Of a stretch of 33,024 nt of DNA, positions 25,100-32,889 are shown piece by piece. The DNA lies in assembly GCF_016583785.1 (NCBI RefSeq), contig NZ_NRRU01000061.1:1-33024 (forward strand), given 5' to 3'. The DNA comes from Rubrivivax gelatinosus. Its GTDB lineage: Bacteria; Pseudomonadota; Gammaproteobacteria; Burkholderiales; Burkholderiaceae_C. The position numbers and the translations under genes were made by a program. Within the stretch, counting starts at the first letter, position 1. The number at the start of each line of letters is the position of its first letter. The notes beneath the pieces were generated by a model. It did not search any database. It was not told the origin of the DNA and was given only the letters and a program-made list of their open reading frames with translations.

Positions 25100-26062
25100 A
25101 TGACTTCCCCCACCGTGGCCATCGACGCCGCGCGCTACCTCGGCGTCGCCCGCACGCAGCGCGTGAAGGACGAACTGGCGATCGTCGTCACGCCCAAGAG
25201 CTTCCCGCCCTATCTGGACGACCTCGCCGCCGACTGGGTGTCCAGCGTCGCCGTGCCCGCCTTCCGGCTGCTCGCGCAGCGCCGCTGGCCGGTGGCCGGC
25301 TTCGCCTCCATCGGCACCGGCACCGGGCTGGACGCGCTCGGCGGCATCGAGGTCTTCGCGCCGCAACTCGTCGGCATCACCGACGTCGACGACGAGATCG
25401 TCGACTCGGCGCGCGCCAACATCATCGCCAACGTGCGTGATGCCGCGTCGTTCCGGCTGCTCGCCGGCGCCGGCGACCTGCTGTCGCCGCTGGCGGCGGC
25501 GGCGCCGCGCTTCGACGTGATCTACGAGAACCTGCCGAACGTTCCGAGCAACGGCAGCGCGGCGCTGGCCGGCGAGCGGGCCAGTTCGAGCTTCTTCGGC
25601 CCGCGCGCCGAAGCCGTGCCGGCAGCGGTGCAGTCGGCGCTGCTGACGCTGCACTACCTGGCGCTGCGGCAGGCGCACGAGTTCCTGCAGCCCGGCGGCG
25701 TCGTGCTGTCGATGCTGGGCGCACGCGTGGCCTTGCACCACTTCCTCGAGATGTCGACCGCGGCGGGCTACCAGGCATCCTTCCTCAGCTACGGCTGGAA
25801 GCTGCAGGCCGAGGCGCTGGAGATCCTGAGCGGCCACGCCGAGTGGCAGCGACGGGGCCTGGGGCCGTTCCGCTTCTACCGCCTGGAGCCGCTGCAGGCG
25901 GCGTTCGCCGGGTTGCCGCCCGAGCAGGCCGCGCACCAGGCGCTGGAGATCGAAGCCGGCCTGCTGCCGCACGCGCTGGACGCCGAGGCTGCGCTGGCGC
26001 TGCACCGCCAGGGCGTGACGATCGGCCACACCTACGCGGTGCTGCACTCGCAGCGGCCGTGA
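25100..26062 (+). CDS. SAM-dependent methyltransferase (class I)
   Basis: This 320-residue protein has a Rossmann-type methyltransferase core. The SAM-binding motif I is FASIGTGTGLDALGG (about 68-82). An acidic strand-2 motif, TDVDDEIVDSARANI (about 94-108), follows, and DVIYENLPN (about 139-147) resembles the (N/D)PPY-type motif of enzymes that methylate amino or amide nitrogen. Outside the core there are N- and C-terminal extensions without a clear family label. The acceptor is unknown. The gene lies between metI and the cupin gene and its stop overlaps the cupin GTG (GTGA), so the two proteins are made together. Context suggests a small molecule, perhaps sulfur-containing, but the ENLPN motif leans toward a nitrogen acceptor; both remain open. 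Confidence 0.85.
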   Translation: MTSPTVAIDAARYLGVARTQRVKDELAIVVTPKSFPPYLDDLAADWVSSVAVPAFRLLAQRRWPVAGFASIGTGTGLDALGGIEVFAPQLVGITDVDDEIVDSARANIIANVRDAASFRLLAGAGDLLSPLAAAAPRFDVIYENLPNVPSNGSAALAGERASSSFFGPRAEAVPAAVQSALLTLHYLALRQAHEFLQPGGVVLSMLGARVALHHFLEMSTAAGYQASFLSYGWKLQAEALEILSGHAEWQRRGLGPFRFYRLEPLQAAFAGLPPEQAAHQALEIEAGLLPHALDAEAALALHRQGVTIGHTYAVLHSQRP

Positions 26063-26667
26063 CGGCGCCCCACCCGCTCGCCGGCGTGCTGGCGCTGATG
26101 CGCGAGCATTTCGCCGCCGGCGCCCGCAGCGGCCACGACGAGGTGGCGGCGCTGAGCGCGCAGGTGCTGCGCGAGCTGCCGGACACCGCGGCGCCGCTGG
26201 ACCGGCCGCTGCAGGGCAGCCGCCATGCGCTGCTGGCCCAGGTGCCCGAGGCCGCGCGCGCCGCCGGCGCGGCCTGGGAAGCCGCGCTGCTGCCGCTCGC
26301 GTCGCAACTGCCCTGGCGCTACTCGTACGCCGCACGCCGGGACGCCCCGGGGCTGGAGGACCGCATGGCCTGGGCCGAACTCGTCGGCCCCGCGGCGCCG
26401 ATCCACAGCGAGCGCGTCGGCTTCGGGCTCACCTTCCTCACGCGCGAGACTTTCTATCCGCCGCACCGGCATCCGGCCGTGGAGCTGTACGCGGTGGTCA
26501 GCGGCACCTCGCAGTGGACGCTGGAGGGCCGCACACGGCTGTGCCAGGCGGGCGACTTCGTGCTGCACCCGGCCGACGCCGTGCACGCGATGCGCTCGCT
26601 CGGCACGCCGCTGCTGGCGATCTACTCCTGGACCGGCGACATCGTGTCGCCGACGGCCTACGTCTGA
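26059..26667 (+). CDS. Cupin protein of the DMSP-lyase-like family
   Basis: The 202-residue protein ends in a single cupin domain. The metal-binding set is seen in YPPHRHPAVELYAVVSG (His 136, His 138, Glu 142, Tyr 144) and HPADAVHAMRS (His 176). The closing PLLAIYSWTGDI is also characteristic of the DddL/DddQ-like dimethylsulfoniopropionate lyases, which split the sulfonium compound into dimethyl sulfide and acrylate. The N-terminal half is helical, as in that family. Many relatives annotated this way have no proven DMSP activity. The GTG start at 26059 overlaps the methyltransferase stop, and no other start fits. The cupin should act in the cytoplasm on a compound linked to the upstream methyltransferase and importer (inference). 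Confidence 0.82.
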   Translation: MTAPHPLAGVLALMREHFAAGARSGHDEVAALSAQVLRELPDTAAPLDRPLQGSRHALLAQVPEAARAAGAAWEAALLPLASQLPWRYSYAARRDAPGLEDRMAWAELVGPAAPIHSERVGFGLTFLTRETFYPPHRHPAVELYAVVSGTSQWTLEGRTRLCQAGDFVLHPADAVHAMRSLGTPLLAIYSWTGDIVSPTAYV

Positions 26668-26804
26668 GCCGCCAGGGGCGTCATCGCCGCCGGCGCGCCC
26701 GGGCGGCTTCGCATGTCGATATGCGGGCACCGCATTGGCCGCACCGGAGACCGGAAGCTAGCCTCGCGCGTTTTGCGGCGCCGAGTCGGTGTCGCCCTTG
26801 TTGA

Positions 26805-26826
26805 ACGTGCGGCCAGGTCCGCACGT
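26805..26826. promoter_or_regulatory. Perfect inverted repeat ACGTGCGG-N6-CCGCACGT upstream of the sulfo-lyase-like pair
   Basis: Two 8-bp arms with a 6-base spacer lie 33 bases before the GTG of the small subunit. The size and position suit the operator of a dimeric regulator. A transcript hairpin is also possible. The 191-base gap 26668-26858 separates this gene pair from the metQNI operon and probably holds its own promoter; I did not find convincing -35/-10 boxes. Confidence 0.45.
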
Positions 26827-26858
26827 CATGAACCCATCACCGGCCAGGAGAAGAGCGC

Positions 26859-27140
26859 GTGATCCATTTCGTTTTGCACGACCCGGGCGACAGCGTCGGC
26901 GTCGTGGTCGTCGAAGGCGTCAAGGCCGGCATGGCGCTGGAAGGCTGGATCCTCGACGAGGACCGGGGCACCGGGGTCGCCGCACTCCAGGACATCCCGA
27001 TCGGCCACAAGGTCGCGCTCGTCGACCTGCAGCCGGGCGACACGGTGCTGAAGTACGGCCTGGACATCGGCCGCGTCGTCGCCCCGATCCGGGCCGGCGA
27101 ACACGCCCACGTGCACAACATCAAGACCAAGCGCTGGTGA
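26859..27140 (+). CDS. suyA: SAF-domain small subunit, UxaA family; (2R)-sulfolactate sulfo-lyase alpha-like
   Basis: A 93-residue SAF-domain protein starting at GTG 26859 with AGGAG eight bases upstream. It shows [11 protein letters not shown], the [12 protein letters not shown] strand pair, [14 protein letters not shown] and the closing [11 protein letters not shown] that mark the N-terminal part of altronate and galactarate dehydratases (UxaA/GarD). In those enzymes this part is fused to the large domain; here it is a separate gene five bases ahead of the large subunit. A split pair is the arrangement of SuyAB, which cleaves (R)-sulfolactate to pyruvate and sulfite, and both lengths fit. 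The symbol is offered on that basis. A sugar-acid dehydratase remains possible. Confidence 0.78.
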   Translation: MIHFVLHDPGDSVGVVVVEGVKAGMALEGWILDEDRGTGVAALQDIPIGHKVALVDLQPGDTVLKYGLDIGRVVAPIRAGEHAHVHNIKTKRW

Positions 27141-27145
27141 GCCCC

Positions 27146-28321
27146 ATGTCCCCGATCGACTCGAACACCCGCTTCCTGGGCTACCGGCGCGAGAACGGCC
27201 GCGTCGGCGTGCGCAACCACGTCCTCGTCCTGCCCGTCGACGACCTGTCCAACGCCGCGGCCGAGGCGGTGGCCCACGCCATCCCCGGCACGCTGGCGAT
27301 CCCGCATCCCTACGGCCGGCTCCAGTTCGGCGCCGACCTCGAGCTGCACTTCCGCACCCTGATCGGCACCGGCTGCAACCCGAACGTCGCCGCGGTCGTC
27401 GTCATCGGCATCGAGGACGGCTGGACACGCCGCGTCGTCGACGGCATCGCCGCCAGCGGCAAGCCGGTCACCGGCTTCGGCATCGAGCTGCACGGCGACC
27501 ACCAGACCATCCTGAACGCCAGCCGCGCCGCGCGCGAGTACCTGCAGTGGGCCAGCGAGAAACAGCGCGAGCCCTGCGCGCTGCACGAGCTCTGGGTCAG
27601 CACCAAGTGCGGCGAGAGCGACACGACGAGCGGCTGCGGCGCCAACCCGACCGTCGGCAACGCCTTCGACAAGCTGCACGCGATCGGCAGCACGCTGTGC
27701 TTCGGCGAGACCACCGAGCTGACCGGCGGCGAGCACATCGTCGAGTCGCGCTGCGCCAACGACGCGGTGCGCAAGCGCTTTCGCAGCATGTTCGACCGCT
27801 ACCAGGCGGTGATCGAGCGCCACAAGACCAGCGACCTGTCCGAGAGCCAGCCGACCAAGGGCAACATCGCCGGCGGGCTGACGACGATCGAAGAGAAGGC
27901 GCTGGGCAACATCCAGAAGATCGGCAAGCGCTGCAGCGTCGACGGCGTGCTCGACAAGGCCGAGGTGCCCACGCACCCGGGGCTCTGGTTCATGGACTCC
28001 TCGTCGGCGGCGGCCGAGATGGTGACGCTGTGCGCAGCCGCGGGCTTCGCCGTGCACTTCTTCCCGACGGGCCAGGGCAACGTCATCGGCAACCCGATCC
28101 TGCCGGTCATCAAGCTCTGCGCCAACCCGCGCACGGTGCGCACGATGAACGAACACATCGACGTCGACGTGACCGGCCTGTTGCAGCGCGAGCTGACGCT
28201 GGACGCCGCCGGCGACCGTGCGCTGGAGATGCTGCTGCGCACCGCCAACGGCCGACTCACTGCCGCCGAGGCGCTGGGGCACCGCGAGTTCGTGCTGACG
28301 CGGCTCTACGAATCGGCATGA
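27146..28321 (+). CDS. suyB: UxaA-family large subunit; (2R)-sulfolactate sulfo-lyase beta-like
   Basis: The 391-residue protein corresponds to the catalytic C-terminal domain of the UxaA family. Its opening [19 protein letters not shown], the [20 protein letters not shown] block, [40 protein letters not shown], the [17 protein letters not shown] stretch and [21 protein letters not shown] are conserved in order. Family members bind a metal ion and remove a group beta to a carboxylate: water from altronate or galactarate, sulfite from sulfolactate. From memory the sequence resembles SuyB (about 390 residues) more than UxaA, and it has the separate small subunit. It should act with the 26859 product in the cytoplasm. 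The following TctC receptor gene lies 179 bases downstream. Confidence 0.82.
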   Translation: MSPIDSNTRFLGYRRENGRVGVRNHVLVLPVDDLSNAAAEAVAHAIPGTLAIPHPYGRLQFGADLELHFRTLIGTGCNPNVAAVVVIGIEDGWTRRVVDGIAASGKPVTGFGIELHGDHQTILNASRAAREYLQWASEKQREPCALHELWVSTKCGESDTTSGCGANPTVGNAFDKLHAIGSTLCFGETTELTGGEHIVESRCANDAVRKRFRSMFDRYQAVIERHKTSDLSESQPTKGNIAGGLTTIEEKALGNIQKIGKRCSVDGVLDKAEVPTHPGLWFMDSSSAAAEMVTLCAAAGFAVHFFPTGQGNVIGNPILPVIKLCANPRTVRTMNEHIDVDVTGLLQRELTLDAAGDRALEMLLRTANGRLTAAEALGHREFVLTRLYESA

Positions 28322-28500
28322 GGCTCGACGCAGCGCTGCTTCAGGCGTCGGCAGCGCCGCCGACCGAAGACCCATGAATTAGCGTCAAGAAATTCGAATC
28401 TTCGGAGTCAAGCGCAATTCCTGAATAAGCATCCGCGTTGCGCCCGATTCGGCAATACAAGACGATCTGCGTTCTCCAATTCAATTCATCGAGGACGCCA
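28322..28500. promoter_or_regulatory. Unusually AT-rich leader before the TctC-type gene
   Basis: From about 28376 to 28500 the base composition drops well below the rest of the window (AATTC, GAATCTTC, CAATTCAATTC). GTCAAG occurs twice, at 28384-28389 and 28407-28412, each followed by an AATTC, which may be paired regulator half-sites. The palindrome TTCGAA lies between them. A promoter for the receptor gene probably lies here, though no box pair is clear. Confidence 0.4.
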
Positions 28501-29490
28501 ATGCAACGACGAGACTGGATGCGCTGGGCTCTGGGGGGCGCACTCGGCAGCAGCGTCGCCGGCACGGCCTGGACCCAGAACCCGGTGAACGGCTATCCGA
28601 AGGCGGGCGCGACGCTGCGCTACATCGTCCCGTTCCCGCCGGGCGGGCTGACCGACGTCGTCGCTCGCCTCGTCGGGCAGCAACTCGGTGCACGTTGGGG
28701 TATCAATGTCGTCATCGACAACAAGCCCGGCGGCGGGGCGCAGATCGGTGCCGATGCCGCCGCCAAGTCGCCTGGCGACGGCTACACGCTGCTGGCGATC
28801 ACGCTGGCGCATGCGGCCAACGCCACGCTGTTCAAGGGCCGTGCAGCGTTCGACCTGAAGCGCGACCTGCGGCCGGTGGCACTGCTCGCGGGCTCGCCGA
28901 TGCTCGTCGTCGTGCCGAGCGCCAGCCCGATCAAGGACTTCAAGGACCTGGTGGCCCATGCACGTCAGCGACCGCTGAACACCGGATCGTCCGGCAACGG
29001 CACGCCGCCGCATCTGACGGCCGAGCTGTTCGCGGACCTCACGCAGACCTCGCTGCAGCACATCCCTTACAAGGGCGGCGCGCCCAGCCTCACCGACCTG
29101 ATCGGCGGCCAGCTCGAGGTCATCTTCTCCAACTTCCCGGAGAGCATCGCCCACGTCAAGGCCGGCAAGCTGCGTGCATTGGCGATCACGAGCCCGCACC
29201 GTCACCCGCAAGTGCCGGATGTGCCGACGACGGCCGAACTGGGCCTGCCGCAGCTCCAGGTGGAGAACTGGACCGGCATCCTGGCACCGGCGCAGACGCC
29301 CGACGCCGTGGTCGAGAAGCTGGGTGCCGAGGCCGTCTCGATCATCCAGAGCCCCGAGGTCGCCGAGCGCGCCCGGGCGCAGGGCTTTCGCATCGACGCG
29401 CGCGGACCACGCGAGTTCGGCAGCTTTCTGAACGCGGAAATCGAGCGTTGGGGCCGCATCATCGCGTCGGCACGAATCCAACCCGATTGA
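28501..29490 (+). CDS. Tripartite tricarboxylate transporter receptor (TctC/Bug family)
   Basis: The 329-residue protein is a Bug-type periplasmic binding protein, the extracytoplasmic receptor class greatly expanded in Burkholderiales. ATG 28501 follows GAGG by six bases and opens a signal sequence with RRDWMRWALGGALGSS, which has a twin-arginine look. Mature-part hallmarks are LRYIVPFPPGGLTDVVAR, NKPGGGAQIGADAAAKSPGD, LPYKGG-like IPYKGGAPSLTDLIGGQ and KLRALAIT, with the VPTTAELG and NWTGILAP blocks later. It would bind a carboxylate and hand it to TctAB membrane proteins, which are not in this window. Being next to the sulfo-lyase-like pair, it may bind a sulfonated or hydroxylated carboxylate (inference). 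Confidence 0.9.
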   Translation: MQRRDWMRWALGGALGSSVAGTAWTQNPVNGYPKAGATLRYIVPFPPGGLTDVVARLVGQQLGARWGINVVIDNKPGGGAQIGADAAAKSPGDGYTLLAITLAHAANATLFKGRAAFDLKRDLRPVALLAGSPMLVVVPSASPIKDFKDLVAHARQRPLNTGSSGNGTPPHLTAELFADLTQTSLQHIPYKGGAPSLTDLIGGQLEVIFSNFPESIAHVKAGKLRALAITSPHRHPQVPDVPTTAELGLPQLQVENWTGILAPAQTPDAVVEKLGAEAVSIIQSPEVAERARAQGFRIDARGPREFGSFLNAEIERWGRIIASARIQPD

Positions 29491-29744
29491 ACGGCGGCAC
29501 GGCGCGCCGGTCGGCATGTCGCAGGCCACGGTGGACCTGGTTTCCGGTTTCGTCTTCGTCTCGGGTCAGGTCGATTGGGACGCCGGCTCGAAGGTCCGGC
29601 ACGCCACGCTGCAAGCCCAGGCCGAAGGCGCGATCGAGCACCTGGTCACGGTGCTCGACGAGGCCGGCGCGTCTGGCGTCGCTTGCATCGCGCGACACGC
29701 TCATCGAGATCGAAGCCTTGGCCAGACGGCCGGCACGCCCGTGA
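29486..29744 (+). pseudogene. Broken RidA-family gene with internal deletion and frameshift
   Basis: One frame reads ERRHGAPVGMSQATVDL, then SGFVFVSGQVDWDAGS and EGAIEHLVTVLDEAGAS, the first half of a RidA protein. Similarity ends at about 29675. In the next frame SRDTLIEIEALARRPARP, the RidA C-terminal strand, appears and ends at TGA 29742-29744. About 45 residues between, including the PART/R region, are missing. The 5' end has no start codon before ATG 29516 and overlaps the TctC stop, so the front is also cut. It is not the same as the intact RidA at 13214. The gene was probably once part of the TctC-linked operon. Confidence 0.7.
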
Positions 29745-29804
29745 TGCTCCATGCCCTGGCCCTCCGGCCACTGGCGCGCGCGCCCGGTGGCCGACTCGCG
29801 GCGC

Positions 29805-30191
29805 CTACTGCCCGGGCGGCGGCTGCCAGAGTTCGACCTTGTTGCCTTCGGGATCGATGACCCAGCCGAACTTGCCGTACTCGGAATCGTCGGTCTTCTC
29901 CAGCACCTGGCAGCCCTCGTCGCGCAGCGCCTGCAGCAGCGCGGCCAGGTCGTCGACGCGGTAGTTCACCATGAAGCTGGCCGTTCCCGGCGCGAACGGC
30001 CGGCCGTCGGCGGCGCCGACGGACCAGATCGTCGTGCCGCCGGTCGGCGCCCCCGCCTCGTCGGTCCAGCTGAACGCGGTGCCGCCCCACGCCTCGACCG
30101 CGATGCCCAGGTGCTGCCGGTACCAGGCGCACAGCGCCGCCGGGTCCCTGGCCTGGAAAAAGATGCCCCCGATGCCCGTGACTCGCTTCAT
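29805..30191 (-). CDS. VOC (glyoxalase/bleomycin-resistance) family protein
   Basis: The 128-residue protein has the beta-alpha-beta-beta-beta repeats of the vicinal oxygen chelate family. The first module reads GIGGIFFQARDPAALCAWYR to TTIWSV, the second FMVNYRVDDLAALLQALRDEG to GWVIDPEGNKVELWQPP, with the C-terminal metal-ligand Glu in KVELWQ. Members are cytoplasmic metal enzymes such as glyoxalases and dioxygenases, or resistance proteins; the substrate is unknown. ATG 30191 has GGGAG six bases upstream. It is convergent with the broken RidA gene and stands alone on this strand. Confidence 0.9.
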   Translation of the reverse strand: MKRVTGIGGIFFQARDPAALCAWYRQHLGIAVEAWGGTAFSWTDEAGAPTGGTTIWSVGAADGRPFAPGTASFMVNYRVDDLAALLQALRDEGCQVLEKTDDSEYGKFGWVIDPEGNKVELWQPPPGQ

Positions 30192-30606
30192 GGACGACTC
30201 CCGATCGACATGGCACCCGTGGCGGATGCACCGCAGCCTGCTGCACGCGGCCGCATCCTAGCGGCAGCGAGGGCCGGCGCCATCAAGCGCCACGAGCACG
30301 CGTCTGAGGACTGACGAACAAGGACGGAACACGACTCGCTGCACTCGGCGCGCGGCCCGCTGGCGCCTGGCGCCCCCCCCCCAGTTCCATTTCCAGGGGG
30401 ACGGGCCGGGCCGTTCGCGGGCTTGTGCCGGTTGGCAGCCGATGCGCAGCGGCATACGGTTGCCCGGGGCGGCGCCGGATTCCCGCGCCGTCGACCATCT
30501 GCAACAGCCCTGCCGGAGGCTCCACATGCTGCGCCATACGGATCGAGCATCAGCCGGGCTCGGCACAGCTCGTGCACCGGTCTTCGTCCGGGCCGGGGCC
30601 TGAACG
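30192..30606. other. Intergenic region with a ten-base C tract, no supported gene
   Basis: A homopolymer of ten C lies at 30373-30382, followed by the near-palindromic CCATTTCCAGG. The region separates the VOC gene from the divergent histidine kinase, so promoters for both should be here, but I see no clear box pairs. No frame has convincing protein character. The tract is a likely spot for slippage or for sequencing error. Confidence 0.45.
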
Positions 30607-32889
30607 ATGCTGCTGCACCGCAACGGCCAGCTGCACGTCGAAACCGCATCGGCGCGAGGGCGCATCTCCGTCGCGACGGTCTTCGTCGTCGCGATCTCGA
30701 TCGCACTGGCGGTGCTGGCCGTCACCAGCATCGGCAAGCTGCGCAGCGACGCCCGGCAGGTGGCGCACACCAGCGAGGTGCTGGCGGCGCTGGGTCTGGC
30801 GCTGGAACTGACGATAGACGCCGAGACCTCCGAACGCGGCTTCGTGCTCACGTCCGACCCCGCGTACCTGCTGCCCTATCGCCGCGCCGCGCGCTCCAGC
30901 CTGCTCGAACTCGAGCGCCTGGCCACCCTGGTCGCCGACAACGGCTTGCAGACCGACAGGCTGAAGAACCTGCGTGCGATGACGGAGAAACGCCTGGACC
31001 TGATCGACCAGGTGGTGGACCTGCACACCGTCAAGGGTTTCGCGGCCGCACGCGCGCTGATCGCCACCGGCGAAGGCAAGCGGCTGCAGGACCAGATCCG
31101 CATCGCCGTCGAGCAGATGCGGGCCGAGGAGCGGCAGCTGCTCGCCGAACGCGAGCGGCGGTCGGCGCTGAGCGCGACGACGGCCCAATGGCTGATCACG
31201 GGCGCTGCCGCCGTGATGCTGGCGGTGGTGCTGTTCTCCTGGGCCAGGCTGGAGCAGCGCAACCAACAGCTGGCCCAGGCCAATGCCGTCAAGTCTGACT
31301 TCGTCGCCAGCATGAGCCACGAGATCCGCACGCCGATGAACGCGATCATCGGCCTGACGCAGCTGCTGGAGCGCCAGCCGCTGAGCCCCGAGCAGGCCGA
31401 CATGGTGCAGCGCATGCGCTCGGCCGGGCGCTCGCTGATGGCCATCCTCAACGACATCCTGGACCTGAGCCGCATCGAGGCCGGCCGCATGCGGCTGGAC
31501 AGCCGCAGCTTCGTGCTCGGGCAGCTGCTGATCCAGATCGACAGCCTGCTGGCGCCGATGGCGCGCGACAAGGGGCTGTCGCTGCGCATCGAATCGGCGC
31601 TGGCGGCGTCGCTGCAGCGCAGCCTGGTCGGCGACCCGCAGCGCCTGGAGCAGGTGCTGGTCAACCTTGTCGGCAACGCGATCAAGTTCACCGAGCACGG
31701 CGAGATCGTCCTGCGCACACGTGTCGTCGAGCAGGACGACACCCAGGTCAGGCTGCGTTTCGAGGTGCAGGACACCGGCATCGGCATCCGGCCGCAGCAG
31801 ATCCAGCAGATGTTCGAGCCGTTCACGCAGGCCGAATCCGGGCTGGCGCGCCGCCACGGCGGCACCGGGCTGGGGCTGTCGATCAGCAAACGCCTGGTCG
31901 AGCTGATGGGCGGGCGCATCGGCGCCGACAGCGTGCAGGGCGTCGGCAGCACCTTCTGGTTCGAGATCGGCTTCGCGCTCGGCGGCGGCCAGGACGCGCA
32001 GCACCCGGTCTACGCCCGCACGCCGCTGGCGCCGCAGGGCCCACGGCTGCAGGGGCTGCACCTGCTGACGGTGGACGACAACGACACCAACCTCGACCTG
32101 CTGAGCCGCGCGCTGCTGCTCGAAGGCGCCGAGGCCACGCCGGTGCGCGACGGCCAGCAGGCCGTCGTCGCGCTCAAGCGCCAGCCCGAAGCCTTCGACG
32201 CGGTGCTGATGGACCTGCAGATGCCGGTGATGGACGGCTACGAGGCCACGCGCGTGATCCGCCAGCAGCTGGGCCTGACGCAGATGCCGATCATCATCTT
32301 CTCGGCCGCGGTGCTGGCCGAGGAGCGGCAGCGTGCGATGGATGCCGGCGCCACGCAGTTCCTGTCCAAGCCGGTCGACATCGAGGAACTGGTGGCGGTG
32401 CTGTCGCGCCATGGGCGCGCCGCCGGGCCCGCGCCCGACGCCACGCCGGCGCCCGCGCCCTCGCCCGCGCCCGCGCTGCCGGCCGAGCCGGTGGCAGCGC
32501 CCGCCGGCAATCCCGCCACCGCCGACTGGCCCACGATCCACGGTGTCGACAGCGTCCGCGTGCACCGGCTGCTGAAGGGCGACTTCGGGCGCTTCATGCG
32601 GCTGTGCGGGCAGTTGCTCGACCAGGCCGAGCACGCCGCCGAACGCGTGCAGACGGCGCTGGCCAGCGGCGACGCCAAGCCGGCGCTGGACGCACTGCAC
32701 AGCCTGCGCGGCGCGGCGCTGACGGTGGGCGCGGTCGACCTGGCGGCTGCCGTCGCCACGCTGGAGGCGTCGATCCGTTCCGGCGGGCTGACGCCGGAGA
32801 CGGCGCGGCGGCTGGGCGAGGCCGTCGAGGACTTCCGGCAGGCGCTGGGGCCGTGGGTCGACCTGGCGCCGGACGGGACCGCGGCCTGA
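30607..32889 (+). CDS. Hybrid sensor histidine kinase (CHASE3-like, HisKA, HATPase, receiver, HPt)
   Basis: This 760-residue inner-membrane protein is a multistep phosphorelay kinase. A transmembrane helix at about 22-43 and another at about 196-213 enclose a helical sensor resembling CHASE3 (LTIDAETSERGFVLTSDPAY). The HisKA box MSHEIRTPMN carries phospho-His 238. The ATPase domain has NLVGNAIKF (353-361), DTGIGI (389-394) and GGTGLGLSISKRLV. A receiver follows with Asp 490-491, phospho-Asp 536 in LMDLQMPVMDG and Lys 588 in FLSKPVD. A Pro/Ala linker (about 606-636) leads to an HPt domain with His 698 in LHSLRGAALTVGA. All phosphotransfer residues are present. No partner response regulator is in the window. 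ATG 30607 is the first start in frame and has only a weak ribosome site. Confidence 0.94.
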   Translation: MLLHRNGQLHVETASARGRISVATVFVVAISIALAVLAVTSIGKLRSDARQVAHTSEVLAALGLALELTIDAETSERGFVLTSDPAYLLPYRRAARSSLLELERLATLVADNGLQTDRLKNLRAMTEKRLDLIDQVVDLHTVKGFAAARALIATGEGKRLQDQIRIAVEQMRAEERQLLAERERRSALSATTAQWLITGAAAVMLAVVLFSWARLEQRNQQLAQANAVKSDFVASMSHEIRTPMNAIIGLTQLLERQPLSPEQADMVQRMRSAGRSLMAILNDILDLSRIEAGRMRLDSRSFVLGQLLIQIDSLLAPMARDKGLSLRIESALAASLQRSLVGDPQRLEQVLVNLVGNAIKFTEHGEIVLRTRVVEQDDTQVRLRFEVQDTGIGIRPQQIQQMFEPFTQAESGLARRHGGTGLGLSISKRLVELMGGRIGADSVQGVGSTFWFEIGFALGGGQDAQHPVYARTPLAPQGPRLQGLHLLTVDDNDTNLDLLSRALLLEGAEATPVRDGQQAVVALKRQPEAFDAVLMDLQMPVMDGYEATRVIRQQLGLTQMPIIIFSAAVLAEERQRAMDAGATQFLSKPVDIEELVAVLSRHGRAAGPAPDATPAPAPSPAPALPAEPVAAPAGNPATADWPTIHGVDSVRVHRLLKGDFGRFMRLCGQLLDQAEHAAERVQTALASGDAKPALDALHSLRGAALTVGAVDLAAAVATLEASIRSGGLTPETARRLGEAVEDFRQALGPWVDLAPDGTAA

